Assembly: GCA_900660155.1 (NCBI GenBank)
Contig: CABFPE010000309.1
Coordinates: 62,305-126,304, forward strand
Direction: 5' to 3'
DNA: 64,000 nt
Source of the DNA: Hofstenia miamia
Lineage: Eukaryota > Xenacoelomorpha > Acoela > Hofsteniidae
In this document: in pieces, positions 25,351 to 38,318 of the stretch
How the letters are laid out: each line of letters opens with the position of its first letter
Numbering within the stretch: the first letter of the stretch is position 1
The notes under the pieces: generated by a model
Database searches by the model: none
The model's input: the letters and a program-made list of their open reading frames with translations, nothing else
What the model was told of the DNA's origin: nothing
Made by a program: the position numbers and the translations under genes

Positions 25351-26030
25351 ATGCTTACAATGAGAAAACCAAGACAAGATTGTTTAAATTTAATATCTTC
25401 ACTAATTTCTTATTGACATGTTTTTTTACATTCATTTACAATATTTATGCATGACTATGATATAACAAAGTCAATTGGTGAAAATTCCATTAGGTGAAAA
25501 AATCATTGGGCGAATAATTTATTGAGCAAAATGTTAATTGGACAAAAGGTTCTTTAGGCTATCGACGTTTTGACCATGTTTACCATTTGAGTATTTTTGT
25601 TGAAGTTTAAAAAATTGTATTTCTTTCAATAATTTCTGTTGCATCATTGATCGATGGATATAACAAACTTTTTGAATTGCGAAATGGAATTAAATTCCTC
25701 AAAAATGATAAACTATAGTCGATATAGTCTGATAACTTGTCATTAACCAAATTGAAATCACGCTGTAAGAGGTAAAAGCACGTGGTATTTTTTTTAGCAT
25801 GTTTATTTATAAAACTAAAAATAACTAGTCTACAAACTTTTAGTTTTAGTCAAGTCTTTATCTTAGTATTCTCTTACAAGATAGATTGGAGTGAAAGCCC
25901 CCTTAGTTTGAGAAAAAAAGTTTATTATCGCCGCAAGAGTTTTTCTCATTATTGATCAGATGATTCTCTTTCTTGGCATCTGATATTAGAGCAGAAAGGA
26001 GAAGTCTGTTGGTTTATCTTTGATATGTAG
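25351..26030. other. AT-rich spacer, no gene seen
   Basis: Ordinary CpG content returns here (for example ATCGACG near 25561). A short internally repetitive stretch near 25480-25560 reads ATTGG-GAA several times. No coding similarity was recognised. Confidence 0.5.
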
Positions 26031-26039
26031 TCCTTGTGC

Positions 26040-29000
26040 TTGCCGTCACCCTTGAGGTGAGGACATATGGAATGTTTTTAGGAAAGTGAAGAAATGCTTG
26101 TTAGTGGAATGTAAACTTCGTTCTACTGACCGATCTCTTACTGGCGCTCGCGTAAGCATCTACAATACCATTGGTTATTGTATTCTGCGTATGCTTGCTC
26201 AGTGTTTGCCTGCATTAGCTTGTTATTGTAAATGATTTTTAACCGTTCGTCGATAGGGGTTAGTCTTGCTAGGCTGATGACTTCTGCAGTGCCGCAGGTC
26301 TTGAAAGATTTGCAAATCTTTACAGCAAATATTCTTTGTGCAGAAATAAGAGACTTGCACACAGTATTCTTCTTCAAAGCAGTGCCCCAGATGTGAATGG
26401 CGTAACTGATTCTAGGTACAAGCACACCCGCATTCAGGTTTCTAATGTTGGAAGAGTTTGCTCCATATGTGACAGAGGCAATATTGTTAAGTCTGTAAGC
26501 GTAAGATTTGTTTTGTTCACATGTGTACTGAACAGCAGCTTTCTGTCGAAGGTTAACCCTAGAACTTACAATCTCCAAGAGTAATAAGATTATTATTTGC
26601 GAGAGTGATGAGTGTTAAGGCTGGTGTTCGTTTTTTGTAAACAAAATAGCCTGCGCCTTTGAAACGTGTAGTACCAGGCCCTTTTTTGTAGACCAATCAG
26701 ATAGTTTCACTAACTTGTCTAGCTATATCTTCAGTATTGTCAGACATGCGTATCATACCGTTGCAATCGTCAGCGTAAGCCACTACTTTACAGATCTCTG
26801 AGAGTTTTATCAGAATCTCATTAATGCAGATGTCCCACAGTAGCGGGCTCAGACATCCTCCTTGATGTGTTCCACAGTTGGGAGTCATGATCAGTCCTGG
26901 AAAAATTTTGCAGCAAGCCTTCCGAGGACCTAAGAGAGACCAATCTGGTGGTAGAACTGTCGGTGTTACTATTGTTTGTTAATTGTTCCACAATATGTTT
27001 TGGTGGCGCACGATCAAAAGCTGAGGAGCAAAGTATCTTCGGTTTTGATGTAATTGTACATTTCCATTAGTGCTGCTTCGGTATTTCTTGTGGGTAGGAA
27101 ACTACGCTGTGAAGTGTGTAGCCAGCTATAGTCTAAACGTGTTATGATGGTTTTTTCTATTAACTTGTAGAGCACCGAATTAACAGAGATTGGGCGAAAA
27201 AATCTTGCGTTAAGCGTCCGTTCACCTCAAGAGGCTTAGGCTTCTTCAAAAAGGTGACTGTGGCGATTCTCAATATCTCAGGAAAATGGCCGGTTTTGTA
27301 ACATAAGTTGATGAGATTTGCCAGTATTTGACGCATGTTACCTCCAATGCATTTGAGATGTTCCGCCTTGATGTGGTCCTTACCCTGCAGATTTGTTGTT
27401 GCGAATGTTCCTGATAATTGTCTTGACTTCCTCTTCAGTGGCTGGATTCCAGTGTCCTGAATCAGTGGTATTGGATTGCATTTATTAAATTTCGGTTGTA
27501 CTGTAGCATAAGTCAGCTCTATTTGATGGGACAATGAAGTGATTCATCAGGTCCTCGTGGAGCTCTCTACTGTTTGTTGACAGTTCACCATTGGATTTCT
27601 AATAATTTGTTATAAGGATTTATAACCTTGTCTCTTGTTTTGTTGGTGCCCATGCAGACCTTATTCAAAAGTTTCCAGGGTTCTGGCTGCTCTTCACACG
27701 CCGAACGCCAGAAGTTACGTTTAGCTTGTCTAATCATCCTCTGGCAAGCTGTTTTAATAGTTCGATAGCGTCGTTCCAGCAAAACCCTGTATTATTGGTC
27801 TGTGTTACTTTTCAAGTTTTGGTATAGTAGAGAGTACAGCGTTGTATAATTTTGATAAGATTTCTTCCCAGGCAAAGTCCACTTTTGTATTGGTCATATC
27901 GGTAATATCTGGGGATTGTTTAGCATCAGTCAGATTACGAAATTCATTCCATTTGCAGGAGCGCCATTTCAGGACATTTTGACTGTTTGTAATTATGATA
28001 TTTGTATAGTGCAAGAGAGTTTAGTTAGGATAGGAGTGTGCCAGCTAGTTGGAATTAGTTGCCTGCTTTAAGGTGTCCATTCTTCAATGACTTTCCTGCC
28101 TTTGACCAAAGTAATTTCTATGTAGCTGCTTCCCATCGGTCCGACAAACTTGGGGTCTAGATCAGGGTCGTTGATTATGTCGAGCTGATGATCATAGACA
28201 AAGTCCATGAGATCTTCGCTGGTTAAGATGTTTTCCAAGTGGTTGAGCACTGGAGTGATTGAGATATCACTGGGTGGGGTGTATATCGATGCTAATACCA
28301 GATGCTTATGTCTGCATTCAAGTGATATAGCTATCAGGTAACGACTGACCTCAATAATGTTAATAGAGTGGTTGTACTTAGAGTTGATGACAATGGCCGT
28401 TCTAGCACGCTTAGATTTAATTGCTGTGTGGCCATCAGTGAAACCGCAGTTTGAAGATAGTGGAGGTTCTTGAAGCAGATAAATGGTGTTGTTTGGTGTA
28501 ATTTTAAGAAATCAGCATTTCGGATTTGCTAGCGTTGAATTGCACGATGTTATGCATATCCATTGTTATTCTTTGGATTTGTTAGGCGGCTGCATTCTAA
28601 TTTGACAATATTCATTGTAATTTCTCCTTTGTATTCATTTTCCGACTGTGCCCAAACCAGTGCATACATTTGAGCAGTTTCACGTCGACGTATGCTTTGA
28701 TGATTTGTAGCCCGATGACGAATTTCATTCCTGCGTTAGCCAGCCTCGTGAAAGAGTCCCCACTCAGTCTGACTGATACCTGCCTGTGCTGCTTCCCATC
28801 CGTTTGCTTAAAGTGAAATGGAGTTGCTTGTAGTGTCTCTCCGCAGAATATATCCTGATAATCGGGTATTAATTGAGTATTGAAATCTTTATCCGAGATT
28901 GACAATGGTGCAATTGCTGTTGGATGACGCTTTTTGACTTCTCTTATGGTCAGTCTCGATGCCTGTAATTCTTCGCCGATTACGTTCTTTTTCCCAGCAC

Positions 29001-29500
29001 CTGCAGGTATGGCAATTTGAGGCGTGCCATCTCTTGTCTTTGTTTCTTTAAATGTAGCCGGCATGATTTTCCCCTGACTTTCCGCTGATAGCTTTTGTTT
29101 AAGATGTTCCATTGATTCTTGGATCACGTAGCATGGTTGTGCAATTCCTTGACTCTGCAACTTCGGCCATTCCTTGTGTGATTTACTTTTGGTTTCGTTG
29201 TTCGAGGTTATCTTCTGTTTAAGATCTGCAATCTCAGCTAGTATCTCCGAAGTAGCAGCGCCTCTGTCCTTCAGACGAGGTTCACATTTCGGACAGAAAT
29301 ATTTGACGTTTGTTGACTTTATTTTGTCCAGCATTTTGAAGTCCACCTCTAATAGTCTACCGCACCCTACATGGTGATATATTTCACATTTATCGCAGCT
29401 GATACAATCGTCAACAATATCTTGGGTGCAGACTTAACACATGTAGATGGTCGAGTCACTTCCGTCTAGTTGTTGAATTTGTGTTCATATCGGTGTAGAT
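26040..29500 (-). mobile_element. I/R1-like LINE, decayed, with PHD-finger ORF1
   Basis: Read on the minus strand. ORF1 region (about 29450-28612): a cysteine/histidine array (CISCDKCEIYHHVGC, then FCPKCEP) typical of a PHD-type zinc finger, followed by a charged linker and a segment like the nucleic-acid-binding part of LINE ORF1 proteins. Endonuclease remnant (about 28550-27900): LLQEPPLSS and ASIYTPP, motifs of the I/R1/Jockey AP-endonuclease. RT region: 27534-27160, then HQGGCLSPLLWD and VVAYADD at 26697-26888. The C-terminal part, 26578-26138, has RISYAIHIWG and LARLTPIDERLK, typical of R1/I-group elements. Frames are interrupted many times, so the copy is dead. GC is higher than its surroundings. 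Confidence 0.85.
28612..29346 (-). pseudogene. LINE ORF1 protein remnant (after the PHD finger)
   Basis: An open frame of 244 residues on the minus strand starts within the zinc-finger region (FKMLDKIKSTNVKYFCPKCEP) and continues through a likely coiled-coil (SEILAEIADLKQKI) into a domain ending VIGLQIIKAYVDVKLLKCMHWFGHS. The frame extends upstream to about 29440 with one stop codon in the zinc-finger coding part, so the original protein was longer. It probably bound the element's RNA. PHD-type ORF1 domains have been described in CR1-like LINEs; here one sits with an I/R1-like reverse transcriptase. Confidence 0.7.
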
Positions 29501-31020
29501 TTCCTTCAGGTTTTCGTTATGATTCTCATACCTAAATCTAATTAAACTGTATAATAAACAGGCTTGTATTGCTGAGACTCGGGTAATTATTCATGGCATT
29601 AGCTAACTTCTTGTATATGCTGTCATTTATGCTCGCAATAGGATCTTTGCAAGACCACATTCTGCATGCCAGTAGAATAAATATCTTTGAAAAAGTTTGC
29701 AGGCATGCGATTTTCCTTATAAATACGCCGCAGTTATTTGTTAAATCTGTTTTCAAAAATTATTGCAAAAAAATTCTACAAGTCATTTTACATTTTTCGT
29801 GAAACTTTGAAGGACGTTAACGCTGGTAAAATCTTGTTGTCAATGCAATTTTAATGAAAAAAATTCCATTGATAAGCTTTAACTTCAAAAAGTATAAATT
29901 GTTTCTTTAGCACAAATTTTTATTTAATATAATTAATTTCGTCTTTATAAATTGTATTAGCTACAATTTTCATTTCATATTATAATTTATTATAGTAATT
30001 CATTACTAAGAACAAAAGAGGGACTGTTTATTTAAATTAAAAGTTTTTAGAGTTGCTTAAATATACAGTTATATTTTCTAATTTTATAGTTATAAATGAT
30101 ATTCTAAGAATTCGTAGTTTTTTTTGAAAAACTGACGCTTGGAATCATTTAACATTTCCAATGGTTTCGATGGCAGTATACTCGATCGAGTTCCAGTATT
30201 AATATTTCTTCCGAGTTTTTCAAGCTAATTTAAATTCGAGTTTTTCTTATTCCGATTAGTCGAAAACCTTGTTAGGATGTACCAATATTGTTTAATTTGA
30301 AAATTTAATAGCCTTAGATTTCTTATGAAATGTTTTTATTCTGGGCTGCAATACCTAAACTTGCTTAATACATTAACTTACTTGATGGCAGGAGTGCCGC
30401 TTACGCTATGGCCATATATAGCATACGAAATTTGTGAGCGATCCATAATGGCCATAGATTATATTTCATAAATACATTATGGTCATAATGGCCATTATGT
30501 AGGCTATGCTGAACGATAGTGAAATTTACGCAGGATATATGTAATAGCAATTAATAGTGGTTTCTAATATTTTGCAAAATAGGAGAAATCCCAGAAATTG
30601 GTGGAACACAATTAAATTTATTTCATGACATGCGAAGCTGAAGCATGCATTTCTTCCGAGCTTGCAAGTTTCACAAAATCTTGTAAATAAATTACAAAAA
30701 CCGTTTGTGTTGTCTTTGTCGCAGGTGAAAAACCCAATCCTGGTCGATTAATTTACCAGGTTCGTGTGTCAGTGGACCCAAATGAAAGGATAAGATTTAT
30801 TTCATTAATAGCATCAAACGAGAAATCAATTCCAAATTTTTAACAAATCCGAAACATAGAACTTGGTTACCAGGCAAAACCTATTCAGACTGGAAGTATA
30901 TTGAATATTGTATTACAAGGAACCAAACTTGGGTATTGATTATAGACAGCCTATTTATTGATTACAGGGAAAAACTCTAATATGTGGATGAAACAATTGT
31001 ATGGGAATTTATATATATAT
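29501..31020. other. Spacer, no gene seen
   Basis: AT-rich. An imperfect palindrome built on CCATAATGGCCAT lies near 30448-30505. Small open frames on both strands at 29538-29802 overlap each other and have no recognisable domain. Confidence 0.5.
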
Positions 31021-31278
31021 GAAGACCACAGGGCAAAACCCAGTAATGTCACATTTTTGTTATTTTGGAGTTATGCTTGCCTACATATAGTATTTGAACT
31101 GTAGATTTATGTAAAAGCTAAATAAAATGGGAAAACCAGTGATATCTAGTGAAATTTAGCCCTTTGAAATATTTATATACTGTGGAAAAATAAATGATGT
31201 CCAAACTGTTCAATGGAAAAATAGGCAATGTCTCATTAGACGAAATGTGACATTACTGGTTTTTCCCCTGTGGTCTTC
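31021..31278. mobile_element. 258-bp palindromic MITE
   Basis: The ends form a long inverted repeat: GAAGACCACAGGGCAAAACC on the left, and GAAGACCACAGGGGAAAAAC read inward from the right. Both continue through CAGTAATGTCACATTT, giving arms of about 35 bp. It is flanked by TA-rich sequence on both sides (ATATATAT and ATATATA), which hides the exact target duplication. No coding capacity. Confidence 0.8.
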
Positions 31279-32569
31279 ATATATATAAGGAATATTTCTC
31301 CTTTAGTAAAGTTGTACATGTGTTCATAAAAATTAAATTTTGAATATTTGAGTTATATTTGAAATATTTAAGATTTAGTTGGGTACCAACCGTTTAATAT
31401 ATAGTGGATGCCATACATAACAATAAATTTGAATATGGCTTTCACTCAGAGGTTTATAAACATGAACAGTTTAATTTTGAAATAATCCTACATATTACTC
31501 AAGTCTATACTTTACAGTGTTTGGTTCTATTAGCATGAAAATTTCATAGTTTGTTGTATGCTACCGTTTCCCTCAATTTTGCCCGAATATATGACTGGCT
31601 TTCAATCACATCCCCTCATCTCACATAATCTAACTTGTTCACGGTCAGCTCAATATTTTCTGATTGCAGTATTAGTATCGATAATATACCTTTTCCACTC
31701 TAATTTGATTAAGCATCATTTTGATTTCATCATACAGCTTGCAAATATTTACAAGTATATATTTTTATATTTCTATTTTCAACAAATATGTTTATTGGAT
31801 CCAGAGTCATTTTCATTCTTAGCAACAAGTGCTTCTACATCATAATCAAGTATACAACGTGAGCTGCGAATTGTGCCATTTCTTTTCACTAAAAACTCTA
31901 GAATAATTATGTTTATTGGTGTTTATAATTTTTAACCTTAAGCTGCCTATGTTCTTCATAATAATAATAATAATGAAAAACATTTTTGCTATTACTAGCA
32001 AGTTTTTATGGAATGTGAAAATGCTGGTCACAACTATTGGTGAACGTGTTTCTACATACTGTTGGAAATTTGTAAAAAAAAGTGTATTGCTTTGGCCAGG
32101 TATGACATGTTTTAAACAATAACTGACGGAAGAGCTAAAATCTAGCTACAAGAAATGGCTGCTCATTTCCTATGGGTGGTTAAAATTTTGATGGTTTCAA
32201 ATAATGTCGGCCTATTTCTGTACAATAAATCCAGACTCATCTCTGGGTGTATTTCTAATCTAATATTATAAACGCGAACTAAGCCAATTTAATGTGTGGT
32301 ATTGATTCGATATTCGCACCCAGGGAGCTTTTATGTTTATTTTCATAAATTGATGTATTGAATAGTTGATACGAAACGTTTTTCTATCATTTGACTTGTA
32401 TAGAGTTATTGTTAAATACCTCGTGTCGCGTCATTCATTCAAGATACATGTTTTCCATATTTAAACTCTTTTACTGCGTTACATATTGATTGCATTATCA
32501 TTTAATTTTACAATTATTGTAATTCCGAAAACTATTTCATTCTTTAGAGATTCACATATTTCACTTAGT
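31279..32569. other. Upstream region of DTD1, no gene seen
   Basis: AT-rich; a short run of ATA/ATAATA lies near 31958-31975. The DTD1 promoter should be here, but no core element stands out. Open frames at 31558-31845 and 31846-32122 look like chance. Confidence 0.5.
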
Positions 32570-34928
32570 ATGCGTTTAGTCATACAAAGAGTGTCTTCTG
32601 CTTCAGTAAGTGTAAATGATGAACTGGTTTCGCAGATTGGAAAAGGTTTATGCGTATTGGTTGGAATATCTACCTCTGATAAAGATATCTCCAAGCATCG
32701 TAATCTAGCACGTAAAATTGTTAATTTGAGGTTATTCGATGATCCCGAGTCAAATAAAAAATGGGAGCACAATGTCAAAATTCGGTCATATGATGTTCTA
32801 TTGGTTTCTCAGTTCACCTTGCAAGCTGTTTTAAAGGTATGTTAGAGTTAAATACTTAAGTATGTTTTCATAATCCATGTTAAGATAGATGGTTGTTGTT
32901 TTTAAATGGTGAATGTAGAAATTCTTAACGAGATGCTATGTTAACAAAAGGAGAATCCATGAAGATTCGCAACTACATTAATTATGTTTTAGGAGATGCA
33001 TGCTGAAGTGTTTTCCAAACTTAGTTTAAACCAATAGTACAAAAGTTCATATAGTTTCAAAAAGGTTAAACGCTGATATCCATTCCAAAAATACTGTTGC
33101 TTTCTCCAGCATTCAAGCACAACAATTTCAAGTGCAAGCAAAAAACAACCTAATTCTGTGTAATGTAAATAGCAATTTTAGTTCAACAATATGTTAAAAA
33201 AATTGAACTTGCAATTTATTTCCATCTAAGTTATAAGAAACACATCACTGTTAATCAAAAACTAAATTTTTAATAATTATTTGGTTGCCATATTCTATGC
33301 AATATATATCCTATCTGCTATTGCGGTAATTTCTTGGAGAGATAATTCGAATGATCAAAAATATGCTCCCATGAGAGCATTTTTTCCATATGTCGAAACC
33401 AATTTTTAACAAAATGTCAATTGCCTTATCTATTCCTAAGCTAATGGTGTAGCAAGGCAGTACAATATGAAAGCATTAATTACAAATTCGATTTCATTTT
33501 AACAAATCTAATGTTTCGTAAATCGATATAATGCTGGATACCAAAACATTTTTTTGAATGTTTACTAAAAACAAATCCTGTAGCTCTATGTTGATAATGC
33601 ATACCCTCATACACCTATTTAATTCGTGTCTGAATAAACTAGTATTTTATGAAATATTATACTACTTTGCATGTGAATATCAGAAATTCTTGCATTTTAC
33701 TTGCAGTTTCAAATCAGTTTTTAGTAAAAACACTCTTTTCAGTCCTTTGTTTTAAACTTTGAACATCTGAAAATTTGATTAAATTCTTAAAAAATATGTC
33801 ATTAAGATTTTTCCGCAATGGTATCGGATCTCATTTATTTGTAAATATTCAGATGCAATGCGGATTCCTTTTTTATCGAAATATAAAAACTTGTAAATTG
33901 TTTTTGCTATACGTCTTAAGTTATGACCTTACATTTAGAGAGGCCCATATAGAGTTTTAAATTTAGGATGTAACAATAATTGGTTGTTGGCGTAAACTAG
34001 TAAATAGATCTAAAACAGTAACATAGTTTGTGCAAAATGGAAAAATATTTCGGGGAAAAGAACAGCTTTTTTATAAAGAAGTTTTGAAACTTCCTCCTTA
34101 TAAAGGTTCTCTTTTGGATTGCTATATTGCAACATTTAGATTTTCGTTACTCTAATAATTTTTCAAGGCTTTAGCAAAGTCATAAATTATTGTCTTTAGA
34201 TTTTATAATTATGCAAATATAACTTTTCTTTGTACAAATCGGGCCAAATTTAGGTTCAGTTTTTGAAAGACATCGGTTGATTTATAGTTTTATTACCGCG
34301 GTATATGATTTGAATTCTCTATTGTTTATAACAACGAATCAAATGCGTGTTTTGCTGTGATGATCAAAGCAGACTATTTTCAAAAATATTTTTTCGTGTT
34401 CAAAACTTTTTATGGATTGTTTTTGCGTCCAGAAGCAATATTGTAGTACAGCTTTGAGTCAGGGTTTGCAATTCTCAACACAATATTACCTTAATATTTG
34501 TGATGTGATAAATTTTGATTTCTTGAGAGAAAGTTTATCAGCTTTTTCCAGAATAATTTATGTATTTATATTTTTCCGGAGTTTTCTTTATTCCGTTACC
34601 TGATTTAATTATTCCTATATCAAAATGTTATTTTGGGGTTTTATGCATTCTCTTCTTTGATTACTAATTAAATGAATAAGATGTTAAAATTTTGCAATTT
34701 TCAATTATTATTTAGGGAAATAAACCAGATTTCCACAAAGCGATGCCTGCGAATGAATCAGAAGCTCTGTATAATGAATTTGTTAATATGGTTAAAGAAG
34801 AATATGGAGTTGATGCAAATGATCATATTTTCGATGGACGGTTTGGAGCCATGATGAGTGTTAACATTGTAAATGATGGACCCGTTACTTTAGTTATAGA
34901 CTCAGCAAATGAAAACACTAATAAATGA
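32570..34928 (+). CDS. DTD1: D-aminoacyl-tRNA deacylase (two exons)
   Basis: The enzyme removes D-amino acids (and glycine mischarged on tRNA-Ala) from tRNA, protecting translation in the cytosol. Exon 1 is 32570..32836 (89 codons), starting MRLVIQRVSSASVSV, the conserved DTD N-terminus. It carries the catalytic-pocket motif SQFTLQ at residues 80-85 and ends at a GTATGT donor in phase 0. Exon 2 is 34716..34928 after a TTTAG acceptor. It begins GNKPDFHKAMP and ends with the second signature NDGPVT (residues 142-147), whose Gly-Pro forms the chiral-proofreading pair in the dimer. The protein is 159 residues, close to bacterial DTD and lacking the charged C-terminal tail of vertebrate DTD1. The intron is 1,879 bp with no clear transposon. 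It is transcribed opposite to both USP genes. The start is fixed by alignment to the family's first residue. Confidence 0.95.
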
Positions 34929-35074
34929 TTTATTATCAATATATTATTTGCATTCATATTAAGTATTCTGTTAGCACCACCTCCCCCCAAATCCAAATTT
35001 GTCCGATATTTCTGTTACCTTATTTCAATGCAAACACTCTCAAATTCGGGGTTTTGATAGAATTTATTGTATTT

Positions 35075-35080
35075 AATAAA
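35075..35080 (+). promoter_or_regulatory. Candidate poly(A) signal of DTD1
   Basis: An AATAAA lies about 150 bases after the DTD1 stop codon. It is the first clear canonical hexamer downstream on the plus strand. Confidence 0.4.
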
Positions 35081-36620
35081 AGCTTGTCCATTTGTAGATT
35101 GTAATTATAAATTAACTAATATGCATTGCGCAATTGTTGATTATTCAATTGATAGCCTTTTTGCTATCGAGTTCATTGTCAGATTATTTCAGTTGTAAAT
35201 GGGGTCTGATTGTGTAGGGAAAGGCCGACCCAATATTGAAAAGAATATTGCCAGTGGACGGAGGTTAAATTCCATCAGTGGTCAGTGGGCATGTTGACGA
35301 AGAGCACATATTTTCAGGTGAAACTCCAATGCTATTTGTAATTTTACAAAAATTCAAGCTGTGCAAATATTTAAACTTTAAACCCCAAGCTGTTCTTTAA
35401 CAATCTCCCGCTTTGCCCCTTTCTGGAATGAATGGACAGTGAATAGCTAGGCAAAATAAATAACTGATTGCTGGCGCTGTACTTTAAAATAATATTTAAT
35501 ATAGTGAATAGTTCGTTCATTCCACGTTATGGAGCATCATAGCGTCATCAATGTTCAATCAAACATGCTTGATGTATCTGTTTGAAGGAGGTAGTTTTGC
35601 ATCGCAATTTGAGATACCATTTCAGTAATCTGCGATGCAAATTAAAAGTTTTGGTTTGGAAAAGTGTGAATCAATTTTTTAGCTACAATTTTGCAATTCA
35701 GGGCCATAGCAGGATCATAGAACTCTCAGAATTAGTCTATCAAATAGATTCCTGGTTGGGTGGCTGAATACCTAGAAGGTAGTTTAATATATTTAAATTC
35801 ATTTCATGTGCATGTACATGTATATGCGTCGACATCAATTTCCAAATTTGAATCAATTGTGTAGTTAGCAACACAAACGATTACAAATCAATATATCGAA
35901 TCCTTATAATACTGTGGATATGAATCTATTCTGTGGATCAATCGCAATATAAATTTGTTTGTTTTGTCTACAGTTGCAAATAATTATGAACAAAAAGTTA
36001 TTAAGGTTTTCTATTATGTAAAATCGTAAAAAATGTGTTGGCATTTATTTTATGAATTTAATGATATTGCAATGTATACAAATAACCTGTTTTTATGTAG
36101 GCATATCAAAGCAGTTAAAATATTGCAAATTAAAATTTATTTAAAATTTCTGTTAAATTTTTTTACTGGGATACAAATTTCGAAAAAATTTTTATGTGAG
36201 CACACAATTAAATATTATTGAGCTTATGCAGCTTTGGAATTTCTTAAGTTTTTTATGATTCCTTGAAATGCTTATAACTCAGAAAATAGTAAAGATATGC
36301 AAAATCAGAAGGCACTAAAGAATTAGGGGTTTTTACTTTTTCATTAACGTTTTAAAACCACGCCAAATTACGGATCCATATTAAGGCGTGCCTTTGCGTG
36401 AATGGCTCAATACCGCTACCGCTCACTATGAGCAGGGCCCACTTCAATGTGCTTATATAGAAACAATTCAAATTTGATGTTATTTTCATATGCTCTAGGC
36501 CTTAGAATTACATGAACGTTTGGTACGAAGTTTATTTAACTTTTTTGAGAAATCGGATTTTCAATTACTTCAGCTAAAGTAATAGTCACGAATAACAAAG
36601 AAATAAAGTATTCACATAAC
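35081..36620. other. AT-rich spacer, no gene seen
   Basis: No protein or RNA similarity was recognised. Open frames of about 60 codons here (35582-35767, 36033-36221) have the Phe/Lys/Ile composition of chance AT-rich frames. Confidence 0.5.
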
Positions 36621-37054
36621 TTTGAACATGTATTTAAAATCCCCTATCGAGGAGGGCATGCAACAAATCTAATACATCAAATAAAAAAGATAAAATTCAT
36701 TAAAGAAAAAGTGAGATTTGTTTACAAAATCGATAAACTTAATGCAGAGCTTGGCCTTAAATCAACAACTAGCATGTCTGATAAATTTAAAGTAATTTAT
36801 AGGATTCAATGCACTTGTGGTGAGGATTATATTGGACATTGCGGTCGGCAATTAAGCAGAAGAGTAAAAGAACATGAAAAACTAATTCAACCTTTTCAAA
36901 ACACCTAAAAATTCTGGACTAAGTTATGATGTAAAAATTTTAAAGAATACTGATGCCAAATATCTGAAAATTACTGAAAACTAAATACGTCTAAATACGA
37001 AAGAAGATTATGTACAAAAATATACAATGATTAAGATTTAGCAAAATTAAATAA
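36620..37054 (+). mobile_element. Penelope-like element remnant with GIY-YIG endonuclease domain
   Basis: The frame around 36711-36908 encodes KVIYRIQCTCGEDYIGHCG followed by RQLSRRVKEHEK, the two-part signature of the GIY-YIG endonuclease that ends Penelope-like reverse transcriptases (usual form: I-Y-x-I-C...YVGxTGRxLxxRxxEH). The upstream segment from about 36640 (PYRGGHATNLIHQIKKIKFI, in another frame) fits the linker before this domain. The RT itself is missing. The downstream part is cut by the Tc1 insertion at 37057, beyond which possible terminal sequence of the element resumes. The copy is dead. Confidence 0.78.
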
Positions 37055-37056
37055 TA

Positions 37057-38304
37057 CAGTACTGGCCAAAAGTTTGGGAACACTTTCCAAATTTAGAAAT
37101 TTTTGTATTTTACACTAAAAACGCATTGTAGAAACTATAACACAATGTAGAAACAATATTATGATAACAACGTGTAGAAAGTAATTGTTAATTCAGAAAA
37201 ACGCACTAATATTTTGCATGTTTGCCATTATTGGCCAAACATGTCGCAATGTGACTCGACCAGCTTTCTACAATAATTATCAGTAATCTCTGCACCATAT
37301 CACTTTAATTTGCTCCTTCAGATCGTCGAGTGATGTGCGGTGGTGCTTCCTCTGACAGTTTTTGATGTGACGCCAGCAATTTTCTATGACGTTGAGGTCT
37401 CGGGAGTTTCCCGACCAGTTCTCAAGCAGCCGAAAGTGTTGTGATGCAATCCAGTTTCACAACTTTTGGCGCTGTGGCAAGGATCACCATCTTGTAGTAC
37501 AGATGTTCCGCGAAGCTGCATAAACATGGGAACTTTCTCCTGAATCATTTTGAGGTAGGTCTTGGCTGTGACTGTCTCATTGTGAGGAACAAAATGTAGA
37601 CCAGCACGCCCATTCGCAGTTATAGCACCCCAAATCATCACAGAAGGTGCTGACGGACAGTTTATTGAGTTTAACATGTGTTGAATCTGGTTTCTTGGTC
37701 ATCGAACGTGTGGCCGGTACGATGTAAACTGGCAAATCTTGAATTCGTCGCTAAACATTACTTCATGCCACATCTCAGGGGTGTAGTGTTGGTATTGCCT
37801 GCAGAAGCGCAACCGGTCTCAAGTGTTCTTTGAAGACAATTGGGGTTTGGCTGCCGGTTTGTACGACGGAAAGTCAAATTTAGTATTCAATCGACGCCTA
37901 ATGGTGCGTGTTGGTACATTCTGCACTACCGCACCTAGATTTGCTTTGACTTCAGAAGATGAAAAGAATGGTTAATTGACGACGTAACGGTGAATGAGAT
38001 GGTCAGTGTCGCTTTAGCGCGATAATTGTAATTGAGATATGAATTTGAGCACGCTTTGTTGGCGAAATTTCACTACCACCGACCATATTTCAAACTATAA
38101 TGATAGTGTTTTTTGAGTGAAAATGTATTGTGTGTAAATCTAAAGTTGTGTAAATCTAAAGTTGTGTAAATTTGATTGTCTAAATGAATCTGTTGTAAAT
38201 TCTAAGAAAAAATCAGGAATTCCAGGAATTTTACGAAGTTTCCAGGAAATAGCATAGAACCCGCTTTAGACAGTTTACTGTTTCCAAACTTTTGGCCAGT
38301 ACTG
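37057..38304 (-). mobile_element. Tc1-type DNA transposon, complete ends, broken transposase
   Basis: Terminal inverted repeats begin CAGTACTGGCCAAAAG at 37057 and mirror it at 38304. TA lies on both sides (37055-37056 and 38305-38306), as for Tc1/mariner insertions. The element is 1,248 bp. The minus strand encodes transposase pieces: SVMIWGAITANGRAGLHFV and LQDGDPCHSAKS with the second catalytic Asp (about 37650-37460), then NSRDLNVIENCWRHIK (about 37400-37350) with the Glu of the DD34E triad, followed by the usual basic tail. Several frame changes separate these blocks, so the transposase is dead. It sits between the Penelope-like GIY-YIG domain and a repeat pair that may be the rest of that element. 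Confidence 0.92.
37384..37677 (-). pseudogene. Tc1 transposase fragment (DDE core)
   Basis: A 97-residue frame on the minus strand covers the central catalytic part of a Tc1 transposase, including WGAITANGR and the second catalytic Asp in QDGDPCHS. The third acidic residue (VIENCW) follows in a different frame. The N-terminal DNA-binding region (about 38250-37700) is too decayed to be read as one frame. Confidence 0.85.
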
Positions 38305-38318
38305 TATTATAAAACCAA

